From positions 1 to 35,112 of the forward strand of contig CALYTB010000007.1 in assembly GCA_945486035.1 (NCBI GenBank): a DNA stretch of 35,112 bases, read 5' to 3'. The position numbers and the translations under genes were made by a program. Under the pieces are notes generated by a model. The model searched no databases, was not told where the DNA came from, and saw nothing but the letters and a program-made list of their open reading frames with translations. This DNA comes from an uncultured Clostridia bacterium (GTDB lineage Bacteria > Bacillota > Clostridia > Oscillospirales > Oscillospiraceae). Within the stretch, counting starts at the first letter, position 1, and each line of letters starts with the position of its first letter. This document shows positions 26,627-33,698 of the stretch, piece by piece.

Positions 26627-26689
26627 ATTTTACAACTTTGTGAATCCACAGTAAACATTTCATATTTTCGATTTGTTGTCCAAACTTTC
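26627..26689 (-). promoter_or_regulatory. Shared operator-promoter, copy 3 (drives FAD paralog 7, dehydrogenase 3 and SDR)
   Basis: Read on the minus strand it carries GAAAGTTTG and, 20 bp on, GAAAATATG. The 13-nt core CAACAAATCGAAA (26666-26678) ends 10 nt before TTTACT (-35, 26650-26655), and TAAAAT (-10, 26627-26632) follows after 17 bp. It matches copy 2 almost base for base from the first half-repeat to the -35, and the same -35 and -10 hexamers are used. The transcript would have a leader of about 210 nt. Confidence 0.8.
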
Positions 26690-26872
26690 AAAAATTTGTA
26701 AAATATGAATTGTACATCACAGTAATCAGTTGAGGAATTTATATATTTCGCACAAATCAGCTGAGATTGCACCTGATATCCCAGCCTCTCTGCCATCCGA
26801 AAAATTCAGCGGCAGATAGCCTGCCGCTGAATCAATCATTCTATGCGCATACCGGCTTAGGCCAGCAGATTG

Positions 26873-26977
26873 ACAAATTGGTGTTTGTCGGGCTGTCTCC
26901 AGGTTTCCTGTTATTGCGAGAGAGTAGCGCACACTGGCTCGCAATGACAGCGAATATTTGACAAACAACAATTTGCC
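26873..26977. repeat. Composite palindromic repeat, copy C (short form)
   Basis: A 105-bp short form: ACAAATTGGTGTTTGTCG at one end and CAAACAACAATTTGCC at the other, with CTGTTATTGCGAGAGAGTAG and CACTGGCTCGCAATGACAGC between. The central part found in copies B and D is missing, so this is the minimal unit of the family. Confidence 0.82.
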
Positions 26978-27086
26978 GGGCAGCTGGGTAAAACCGATAA
27001 ACACTTATTTTTATGTGATACATTTTGAACCGGCAGTCTCAATGGCCTCCATGATAATCAGAGCGGAAGTTTTCTGGCAAACTGTC

Positions 27087-28460
27087 TTAGTCCTTTATGA
27101 CAGCGCCTTGCGAGGTCAACGTCCGGCGCAGCAATTCTACATCCACATCCGCAGCTTCAACACCGCACTTGAGCGCAAGAGCAGCCGCTGTACCGGCTGC
27201 CTGACCCAGGGCAATGCAGCAGGGCATTACACGATAACTGGCGGCGGCTTCCGAGGACCCGCTGATGCTTCGACCCGCAACCAACAGGTTTTCACAATCC
27301 ACCGGTACCATACAGCGGAAGGGGATGGTGTAGTAATGGTTGACCTCCTGGAACACGCCTCCATTGCCCTGAGGGTCATGAATGTCTACCGCGTAGCCAA
27401 ATGTGCAGATTGCATCGTCAAAATGCTTTTGTGCCATGATATCTTCAACGGTCAATGTGTACTTACCGACAATGTGTCGGGTTTCCCGGACACCCAGCGC
27501 CGAAGCAACCTGAATCAGCTCCGCGTTCTGACAGCCGGGAACATATTTGCGCAGAAAGGCCATGACCTGCTGAACCTGGTTTCTGCCTTCGATCAAGCCT
27601 CTGGTGATATCCTCAGTTTTGGTGGCATCAATTCCGGCAATCCGGGTAGTGTTCATCTTCCAGCGGTTCGCCACAGGCTGCTCGTAATTGCCGATTTCGT
27701 CCCGCTCCAGTGCCCAGTCGCCGTTATCACGGGCCTGCGCAATAGACCAGCTCCAGCAGTTGTGACTTGGAATCCCCAACTGACCGGCTTCCTTTCTCGC
27801 TTCCAGTTCCCCAACAAACTGTCCGCGCTCTACATTGCCGATTTCAAAAAACAGGGAAGCAGGCTGCATCTGCCCGCTGCGCTCGTCACCCATCCAGGTG
27901 GGGACACCGGCAAAGTAGGCTACATCAGCATCACCGGTGCAGTCGATAAAGGTTTTGGCGCGGAACAGTGCCAGACCTTCCTTCATCACCGCCACTACGC
28001 CGGTGATCCGTTCCTCTTCTTTCACAACGTCACAAACCTGCACGTTGAAAAGCAGCCGAACACCGGCTTCCAGCGCCATCTCATCCATCACAACCGCAAG
28101 CGTTTCGGACTGGAAGGGTGTCACATGGCGGTGGGAACGGATATAGTAGGAGCTGTAGGTGGTCATGCCCTCCACCTTGGAGGGGTGAATGGCTCCGCCA
28201 CGGGCTTCGGTACGCAGGCACAGTTCGTCAAAGATTCCCTTAACGATCTGCTCCTGACCATCGTCATCATAGCAGGTCATAAATGGACCCACGAGACCGG
28301 CAGTGGCCATACCGCCAAGCATTGCGTTTCGCTCGATGAGCATTGTTGACGCGCCGTTTCTGGCCGCAGCCACTGCCGCGCCGAACCCCGCGGGGCCGCC
28401 GCCGATGACGAGAACATCCGCGGTGAATTCCCGCGCTACTGTTTTGGAATAGGTAAACAT
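27087..28460 (-). CDS. FAD-dependent oxidoreductase, paralog 8
   Basis: A 457-residue flavoprotein. ATG at 28460 (MFTYSKTVAREF) is preferred over 28466 because AAAGGAG is too close to the latter. Motifs are [46 protein letters not shown], a D-I-H motif followed by DPQGNGG, and YTIPFRCM with GQAAGTAAA. It is the close sister of paralog 7. It lies downstream of the broken XdhC and interrupted MOSC genes on the same strand. The shared operator is absent here, so it may be transcribed by read-through or from an unseen promoter. Confidence 0.87.
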   Translation of the reverse strand: MFTYSKTVAREFTADVLVIGGGPAGFGAAVAAARNGASTMLIERNAMLGGMATAGLVGPFMTCYDDDGQEQIVKGIFDELCLRTEARGGAIHPSKVEGMTTYSSYYIRSHRHVTPFQSETLAVVMDEMALEAGVRLLFNVQVCDVVKEEERITGVVAVMKEGLALFRAKTFIDCTGDADVAYFAGVPTWMGDERSGQMQPASLFFEIGNVERGQFVGELEARKEAGQLGIPSHNCWSWSIAQARDNGDWALERDEIGNYEQPVANRWKMNTTRIAGIDATKTEDITRGLIEGRNQVQQVMAFLRKYVPGCQNAELIQVASALGVRETRHIVGKYTLTVEDIMAQKHFDDAICTFGYAVDIHDPQGNGGVFQEVNHYYTIPFRCMVPVDCENLLVAGRSISGSSEAAASYRVMPCCIALGQAAGTAAALALKCGVEAADVDVELLRRTLTSQGAVIKD

Positions 28461-28482
28461 TGTCATCTCTCCTTTTTCGGCC

Positions 28483-29042
28483 TTAAGATGTTGCTTCCGG
28501 TTGCGATTCCCGTTTTGACAATGCAACGGAATGAACTGTCTGACGGGAACAGATTACGTCTTCCAGCAGAACATGCATGGTTCCGCCGCAGACCATTCCT
28601 TCGCTTTCGGCTACCTCATTGGTCATATCGATCTGGACAACGCAGGAGGTACCTGTTCCCATGATTTTTCTGGCCCTGACCATAATTGCGGCTTCGCTGC
28701 AGCCGCCGATGGTGCCGTAGCCATTCCCAAGGGCGTCAATTCCCATCATTGCGCCGGACTTGACCGGCGTAGATCCGGTGGAGGAAAGCACCAATGCGCA
28801 GGCCTTTGGTTGGGCGCCTTGTGCCAGAAACCGGAGCATGGAATAGTCGGTATTGGTCTGATCCAGGCAGATGCGGGAATCCTTTCGGACATATTGCCGC
28901 CTGTGGGCGCCCCCAGCGGAATAAGCCTGTTTTTCGGTAGAAAGACTCTGGTATAGGTCTGACCATCCACGGTTTTCGTGAATTCCGCCGTCAAACCCTG
29001 TTCCAGCTTGCCCAGTATTTCCTGTAATTCCAAGTTTATCAT
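28483..29042 (-). pseudogene. XdhC-family molybdenum-hydroxylase accessory gene, decayed
   Basis: Two pieces in different frames. The start (from 29042) encodes about 45 residues like the N-terminus of the long XdhC-type proteins (MINLELQEILGKLEQG ... TYTRVFLPKNRL). The rest, in another frame down to 28483, has LRFLAQGAQPKA, LVLSSTGSTPVKSGAMM, GTIGGCSEAAIMVRAR and EGMVCGGTM, which is the XdhC/CoxI domain. The Rossmann domain that normally lies between (about 150 residues) is missing, so there is a deletion plus a frame change near 28900-28920. Intact relatives insert sulfurated molybdenum cofactor into xanthine-dehydrogenase-like enzymes. No such hydroxylase is in the window. Confidence 0.75.
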
Positions 29043-29052
29043 AGCAGGTCCC

Positions 29053-29631
29053 TCAAGTCAACACGGTGATGATATCGCCGGCGCGGATGGTTCCCTCTTC
29101 CAGTATGATGGCGAAGATTCCCTCCCGGGGCATGACGCAGTCGCCTACCTGCTGGCGGATGGCGCAGTGGGCATGGCATTCCTTTCCGATCTGGGTCACC
29201 TCCAGCAGGACTTCTCCAACCCGGAGCCGGGTGCCCACCGGGAGGGTGTAAAGGATCAGCCTTCCGTTAAACTCCCACGGAATATCCGCGAAAACCGCTT
29301 TCATTTTCTCTACGCTCTCCTGTGCCAGTAGGCTGACCTGACGATGCCAGCTGCCCGCGTGGGCGTCGCCCACAATGCCATGGTCGATCCTTAAGGCAAC
29401 ACCGCACAATGGAGACTGCGGCTTTCGCCGAATCTTTTGCCCCAATTGTGCAGTGTGAAAAAAGGGAAATACATCCAGTATTCCCGCTTTTTCCACACTT
29501 TCCCTTGGGACAAAATCTTTCGGCGAAAGCACTTGCTCCATTATGCGGTATTGCCTTAACTGAATTTCCGGGACTTCATGTTTTTGTGCCCCTTTTCGCT
29601 CGCTGATACAAACCGCAACAACGCTAGCCAT
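29053..29631 (-). CDS. MOSC domain protein carrying an in-frame MITE-like insertion
   Basis: A 192-codon frame with AGGAGG 6 nt before the ATG at 29631. It begins like MOSC proteins linked to molybdenum-cofactor enzymes (MASVVAVCISERKGAQKHEV), is then interrupted by about 55 foreign residues encoded by the element at 29391-29559, and resumes with DHGIVGDAHAGSWHRQVSLL and a normal C-terminus (IGKECHAHCAIR, PREGIFAIILEEG). Removing 165 bp restores EIQLRIDHGIVGD exactly. The GDAHAG loop and the Cys pair (CHAHC) are intact. Whether the enlarged protein folds is unknown; the neighbouring XdhC gene is clearly broken, which favours loss of function. Confidence 0.82.
   Translation of the reverse strand: MASVVAVCISERKGAQKHEVPEIQLRQYRIMEQVLSPKDFVPRESVEKAGILDVFPFFHTAQLGQKIRRKPQSPLCGVALRIDHGIVGDAHAGSWHRQVSLLAQESVEKMKAVFADIPWEFNGRLILYTLPVGTRLRVGEVLLEVTQIGKECHAHCAIRQQVGDCVMPREGIFAIILEEGTIRAGDIITVLT
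29391..29559 (-). mobile_element. MITE-like palindromic element, copy 2, inside the MOSC gene
   Basis: 169 bp from TTAA to TTAA, with ends TTAAGGCAACACCGCA and its imperfect inverse. It aligns without gaps to copy 1 (1941-2109) when read on the minus strand. The gene lost no sequence. One TTAA belongs to the old site (reading ...CAG TTA AGG ATC...), and the net gain is 165 bp, a multiple of three, with no stop codon in the frame used. No transposase is encoded. Confidence 0.87.
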
Positions 29632-29665
29632 GGAATTCCTCCTATTCTTTCAGAAAAACTTAAGT

Positions 29666-29692
29666 GGGGCTGCCGCACGACGCGGCAGCCCC
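29666..29692 (-). terminator. Terminator of cysK
   Basis: A perfect 11-bp stem (arm GGGGCTGCCGC, 29666-29676 with 29682-29692) with a 5-nt loop. On the minus strand it is followed by ACTTAAGTTTTT. It separates cysK from the MOSC gene. Confidence 0.88.
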
Positions 29693-29703
29693 TGAAATCC
29701 GGT

Positions 29704-30636
29704 TTAGTCCGCAAACAGCGGGGTGGAGAGGTAGCGGTCGCCGGTGTCCGGCAGCAGGGCCACAATGGTCTTGCCCTTGTTCTCCGGGCGCTTCGCCAGC
29801 TCAATGGCCGCATAGACTGCCGCGCCGGAGGAGATGCCCACCAGCACGCCCTCGGACTTGCCAATCTTCTTGCCGGTAGCAAAGGCAGCCTCGTTTTCCA
29901 CCGTGATGATTTCGTCATACACACCTGTGTTCAGCACATCGGGGACAAAGCCCGCACCGATGCCCTGAATCTTATGGGCGCCGGGGGTGCCCTTGCTCAG
30001 CACCGGGGAGGTAGCAGGCTCCACGGCAACCACCTTCACATCGGGGTTCTGGCTCTTGAGGTATTCGCCGGTGCCGGTAATGGTGCCGCCGGTGCCTACG
30101 CCTGCCACAAAGATATCCACCTTCCCGTCGGTGTCCTCCCAGATTTCGGGGCCGGTGGTGGCCCGGTGGACGGCGGGGTTGGCGGGATTCACAAACTGGC
30201 CGGGGATGAAGCTATTGGGGATTTCCTTCGCCAGCTCGTCAGCCTTGGCAATGGCACCCTTCATGCCCTTGGCCCCCTCGGTGAGTACCAGCTCCGCGCC
30301 GTAGGCCTTCATCAGCTGACGGCGCTCCACGCTCATGGTCTCGGGCATGACGATGATGATTCGGTAGCCCCGGGCGGCAGCCACGGAGGCCAGACCGATG
30401 CCGGTGTTGCCGGAGGTGGGCTCAATGATGACACTGCCGGGCTTCAGAAGGCCCTTCTGCTCCGCGTCGTCGATCATGGCCTTGGCAATGCGATCCTTCA
30501 CGGAACCGGCGGGGTTGAAGTATTCCAGCTTGGCAAGGATCTTCGCGCCCAGGCCCAGCTCCTTCTCAATATGTACCAGCTCCAGCAGCGGGGTCTTTCC
30601 AATCAGCTGATCGGCGGATGTATAAATCTTAGACAT
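29704..30636 (-). CDS. cysK: Cysteine synthase A
   Basis: A 310-residue PLP enzyme that makes L-cysteine from O-acetylserine and sulfide. NPAGSVKDR places the PLP lysine at K47; TSGNTG (74-79), [10 protein letters not shown] and the C-terminal [15 protein letters not shown] are all canonical. ATG 30636 has AGGAGG 8 nt upstream. It is a single gene with its own strong promoter and terminator, divergent from an Rrf2-type regulator. The length and motifs indicate a functional housekeeping enzyme unrelated to the flavoenzyme locus. Confidence 0.97.
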   Translation of the reverse strand: MSKIYTSADQLIGKTPLLELVHIEKELGLGAKILAKLEYFNPAGSVKDRIAKAMIDDAEQKGLLKPGSVIIEPTSGNTGIGLASVAAARGYRIIIVMPETMSVERRQLMKAYGAELVLTEGAKGMKGAIAKADELAKEIPNSFIPGQFVNPANPAVHRATTGPEIWEDTDGKVDIFVAGVGTGGTITGTGEYLKSQNPDVKVVAVEPATSPVLSKGTPGAHKIQGIGAGFVPDVLNTGVYDEIITVENEAAFATGKKIGKSEGVLVGISSGAAVYAAIELAKRPENKGKTIVALLPDTGDRYLSTPLFAD

Positions 30637-30747
30637 AATCAATTCCTCCTGATAATGGTTGTGTGGTTGGTATTAAGTGCGGTGCGCTGACACAGGCAAC
30701 ATCGGAAGAATACTTTGCTGTTCCTCACTTAAAACCCTACTTTCATA

Positions 30748-30837
30748 CTAGGAATAACTGAATTATACAACAGACGGATGAATTTGTCAATAGAAAAACT
30801 CACTTGAATTCCTATAAACATTGCTGTATAATAGGAA
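30748..30837. promoter_or_regulatory. Divergent cysK / rrf2 promoter region with Rrf2-type sites
   Basis: cysK (minus): TTGACA 30785-30790, 17-bp spacer, TATAAT 30762-30767. Regulator (plus): TTGAAT 30804-30809, 17-bp spacer, TATAAT 30827-30832. Candidate operator parts are ACTAGGAATAAC just downstream of the cysK -10 and the inverted pair TTCCTAT (30809-30815) / ATAGGAA (30831-30837) covering the regulator promoter. These AGGAAT-like words recall CymR boxes, so mutual control of cysK and the regulator is likely. Confidence 0.8.
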
Positions 30838-30857
30838 ATAGATAGGGAGGGAACAAT

Positions 30858-31289
30858 ATGTTGATTTCTACAAAAGGCCGCTATGCACTGCGGATCATGA
30901 TTGATCTGGCAGAACATCAGACGGATGAATTCATTTCCCTGCGGGAAATTGCCCAGCGCCAGGAGATTTCCGAAAAATACCTGGAAAGCATCATCCGCAT
31001 GCTGGTAAAGGCCAGAGTTGTGGACAGCCTCCGGGGCAAAGGCGGCGGCTACCGGCTGAACAAATCACCGGATCAATACACGGTGGGAAGCATCCTGCAA
31101 TTAACAGAAGAATCCCTTGCCCCCGTGGCTTGCCTTGAGAAGAACGCGGCTCCCTGCCCCCGGTCGGGGTGGTGCCGCACCTTTTCACTATGGCAGGGGC
31201 TGGACAAGGTTATTCACGATTACCTGCAGAGTGTTACCATTGCGGATCTGATGGAGCAGGGCGTTGCCGGGGATGATTATGTGATATAA
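30858..31289 (+). CDS. Rrf2-family transcriptional regulator (CymR/IscR-like)
   Basis: A 143-residue winged-helix repressor. MLISTKGRYALRIMIDLA is the family N-terminus, followed by the recognition region EKYLESIIRMLVKA and the wing SLRGKGGGYRL. Three cysteines (C92, C100, C106) sit where IscR-type members bind an iron-sulfur cluster, with spacing close to theirs. Its position divergent from cysK argues for a CymR-like role in cysteine supply, while the cysteines argue for cluster sensing. Both are possible. GGGAGGG lies just before the ATG. Confidence 0.93.
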   Translation: MLISTKGRYALRIMIDLAEHQTDEFISLREIAQRQEISEKYLESIIRMLVKARVVDSLRGKGGGYRLNKSPDQYTVGSILQLTEESLAPVACLEKNAAPCPRSGWCRTFSLWQGLDKVIHDYLQSVTIADLMEQGVAGDDYVI

Positions 31290-31297
31290 TAGGAAGC

Positions 31298-31330
31298 GGG
31301 GCGTCGGTGGACGTCCCGTTTCGCTTTTTA
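31298..31330 (+). terminator. Terminator of the Rrf2-family gene
   Basis: An 8-bp stem with one G-U pair (31298-31305 with 31310-31317) and a GGTG loop is followed by a T-rich stretch (GTTTCGCTTTTT). Confidence 0.7.
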
Positions 31331-31497
31331 CTTAAGCCAGGAAATTGGGAGGAGGAATCCTGACAGCGCTGCATTTGCGAAGGAAACCATCGGAAAGCGG
31401 TTGCCGGGGGTTTTCATTCCGGGAAAACTGTGCTATACTTCGGGGTAAACAGCTTCTGGGGCGGCGGTTGCGGCGTTCCGAGAGGAGGAAACCCGAT

Positions 31498-32052
31498 TTG
31501 GAGAAGAAATGGGAAAAGCTAACCTACCGTCTGGTACGAAGTGACCGGAAAACCGTTTCCCTGCAGATTATGCCGGAGGGAGAATTGGTGGTTCGGGCGC
31601 CGAAGGCCATGAAGCGGGGAGAGATTGACCGGTTTGTGGAGAGCAAGCGGGGCTGGGTTGAGAAGCACCTGCGGAATGTCGAGCCGGAGGTTCCCAGGAT
31701 GACTCAGGCGGAATTTGAGGAGCTGGTCCGTCAGGCGCTGGAGGTGATTCCTCGGGTGGCGGCCCGGTTCGCGCCGGTGGTGGGGGTGACCTATGGCCAC
31801 ATCACCATCCGCAATCAGCGGACCCAGTGGGGCAGCTGCAGTTCTCAAGGGAATCTGAACTTCAACTGCCTGCTTCTGCGCGCGCCCCAGGAGGTTCTGG
31901 AATATGTGGTGGTGCATGAGCTGTGCCACCGAAAGGAAATGAACCACAGCCCGAAGTTTTGGGCGGAGGTGGAACGGGTGCTGCCGAACTACCGGGAAAG
32001 CAAACGATGGCTGAAAGAAAACGGCCCCGGTCTGATCCGGAGCCTGCCGTGA
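31498..32052 (+). CDS. YgjP-like zinc metallopeptidase (DUF45), TTG start
   Basis: A 184-residue protein of the YgjP/SprT-like family. The zinc site is HELCH (140-144) with a third His at 150 (EMNHSPKFW). TQWGSCSSQGNLNFN just before it is the family signature. The TTG at 31498 is chosen for the GGAGG 9 nt upstream; the nearby ATG is out of frame. The physiological substrate of the family is not known. It may share a transcript with the small gene that follows. Confidence 0.88.
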   Translation: MEKKWEKLTYRLVRSDRKTVSLQIMPEGELVVRAPKAMKRGEIDRFVESKRGWVEKHLRNVEPEVPRMTQAEFEELVRQALEVIPRVAARFAPVVGVTYGHITIRNQRTQWGSCSSQGNLNFNCLLLRAPQEVLEYVVVHELCHRKEMNHSPKFWAEVERVLPNYRESKRWLKENGPGLIRSLP

Positions 32053-32066
32053 AAGAGAGGTATTGC

Positions 32067-32240
32067 GTGAAGATCGATTGCGTATGGGAGCACAACGGCG
32101 ATGATACGCTGCTCTATGCCGGAAATCTGCCCGGGGCGTATGCCCGTGGGGAGGACGTGGAAACCGCTGCACGGGCTATGTATCGGATGGCGGAGCGAAC
32201 CTTTGGGGAGAAAGCTGTGGAGAATATTTTCAGGTTCTGA
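32067..32240 (+). CDS. Small uncharacterised protein (57 aa)
   Basis: A probable GTG start at 32067 has AGAGAGG 7 nt upstream; the same frame is open further back inside the YgjP-like gene, but without a good start. The product is MKIDCVWEHNGDD followed by TLLYAGNLPGAYARGED and a helix ending in ENIFRF. It resembles small HicB-like or prevent-host-type folds only by size and opening strand, and I do not recognise a family. It follows the metallopeptidase gene with a 14-bp gap. Confidence 0.55.
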   Translation: MKIDCVWEHNGDDTLLYAGNLPGAYARGEDVETAARAMYRMAERTFGEKAVENIFRF

Positions 32241-32262
32241 TCAGGAGAAGTCAGCCAAACGG

Positions 32263-32488
32263 AAAATTGGTGTTTGTCGAATAATTGCTGTCATTGCGAG
32301 AGAGTAGCACACTGGTCGTGGCAATCCCCCGGTTAGAGGTAAAATGTTCGACGATTGCCCTACAGAGTAGGATAATGTGGCGATTTTGGTGGTAATCGTT
32401 ACCTGGTTCCATGGAGCCGGGGGATTGCCACGGAAGTCCTGCGCACTGGCTCGCAATGACAGCATATCTTTACAAACAATAATTTGTC
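32263..32488. repeat. Composite palindromic repeat, copy D
   Basis: The outer ends are AAAATTGGTGTTTGTCG and CAAACAATAATTTGTC. Inside are GTCATTGCGAGAGAGTAGC, CACTGGTCGTGGCAATCCCC, TACAGAGTAGG, GGTAATCGTTACCTGG, GGGGGATTGCCACGGAAG and GGCTCGCAATGACAGC. The order equals that of copy B, and the central part matches the visible end of copy E. It fills most of the 348-bp gap (32241-32588) before the metallophosphoesterase gene; nothing else is seen there. Confidence 0.85.
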
Positions 32489-32588
32489 TGCCGGTAGGTG
32501 GCGGCGAGGAAGGAAGCTGCTGTCTGGCGGGATTGTTCGTTTTTGTTCCCCGAAGGGACAGCCTGGGATATATGGGAATGATGAAATT

Positions 32589-33698
32589 ATGATTCTGATG
32601 TTGGTTGGTACGGCCCTGTGCCTTGCGGAGGGGCTTTATTGGATGGCCGGGAGATGGCTGGCCCTTTACGGGATCGATGGGAAGAAACTGAGCATCCGGG
32701 TTCTGCGGGGGCTGGCGGGGGTGCTTGCGGTGGGGGCGTGCTTCCGATGGAATACCGCGGCGCTGGTGGAGCTGCATCTGCTGGTGCTGTTTGCCATTAC
32801 GGAGCTGACGGCCCGGCTGCTGCGGCAGGCTGCCCGGAGGTATTCCGGCGGGAAGTGGTATAGAAAGCTCCGCCGGATTTATCACAGCGGATTGGTTCCT
32901 GTGGTGCTCCTGTGCATGATGATGGGATACGGATATTGGAACATGGGGAGCATCCGGGCCACAGAGTATACGATTTCTTCGGAAAAGCTTGCTTGCGATT
33001 ATGAGGTCGTTTTCCTCTCCGACATTCACTATGGCACCATTCAGCGGCCGGAGGCGTTATGCCGGGCGGTGGAGGAGATCAACGCTCGGCACCCGGATCT
33101 GGTGATTTTGGGCGGGGATATTGTGGAGGACGGCACCTCGAAAGAAGCCATGGAGGAGGCATTCCGGGTTCTGGGGAAGCTGAAGAGCACCTTCGGCACC
33201 TACTACATCTACGGCAACCATGACCGCCAGCGTTACAGAGCCGTATCCTCCCGGGCCTATACCGAGGAGGACTTAGAGCAGGCAATTCAGGGAAACGGAA
33301 TTGCGATTCTGTGGGACCGGACGGTCATCATTGGCGGTGACTTAGCCCTGACAGGACGGGAGGATGCCGGGGAAACCGGCGGGCGGCTTCCCACCGGGGA
33401 TTTGCTGCGGGGGGTTGACCGGGACAGGTTCCTCATCGTGGCGGATCACCGGCCTGTGGGTGTGGAGGAAAACGCTTCGGAAGGAGTGGACCTTCAGCTG
33501 TCCGGCCATACCCACGCAGGGCAGATTTTCCCGGGAGGGTATCTCATCGACCTGTTCGGGGGAATGCATTACGGTCTGTACCGGGAGGGGGAGTGCCGGG
33601 TGATCGTGTCCTCCGGCGTGGCGGGCTGGGGCTTTCCCATTCGCACCCAGGGAAAATGCGAGTATGTGGTGGTTCAGCTGCGCAAGGGAGCATCCTGA
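32589..33698 (+). CDS. Membrane-anchored metallophosphoesterase (YaeI/YkuE-like)
   Basis: About 369 residues. Two or three N-terminal membrane segments (to about residue 130) precede a calcineurin-like phosphoesterase domain with FLSDIHYG, LGGDIVEDG, YGNHD and SGHTHAGQ, the full set of dimetal ligands. Relatives act on phospholipid-linked or UDP-diacylglucosamine-like substrates at the membrane; the substrate here is not known. The ATG at 32589 lacks a strong ribosome binding site, so the start is uncertain by a few codons. It follows repeat copy D. Confidence 0.87.
   Translation: MILMLVGTALCLAEGLYWMAGRWLALYGIDGKKLSIRVLRGLAGVLAVGACFRWNTAALVELHLLVLFAITELTARLLRQAARRYSGGKWYRKLRRIYHSGLVPVVLLCMMMGYGYWNMGSIRATEYTISSEKLACDYEVVFLSDIHYGTIQRPEALCRAVEEINARHPDLVILGGDIVEDGTSKEAMEEAFRVLGKLKSTFGTYYIYGNHDRQRYRAVSSRAYTEEDLEQAIQGNGIAILWDRTVIIGGDLALTGREDAGETGGRLPTGDLLRGVDRDRFLIVADHRPVGVEENASEGVDLQLSGHTHAGQIFPGGYLIDLFGGMHYGLYREGECRVIVSSGVAGWGFPIRTQGKCEYVVVQLRKGAS

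Larger units (their letters stand above)
26412..27086. other. 675-bp non-coding interval
   Basis: No convincing gene. From left to right it holds a leader of about 210 nt for FAD paralog 7, its promoter and operator (26627-26689), an AT-rich stretch, an inverted repeat around GCGGCAG near 26810-26826 that could end the transcript of FAD paralog 8, and composite repeat copy C (26873-26977). Confidence 0.65.

Noticed and set aside
567-28460. FAD genes considered as extracellular flavin-based respiratory reductases
   Set aside because: None has a signal peptide, an FMN-binding transfer domain or neighbouring quinone or cytochrome genes; all look cytoplasmic.
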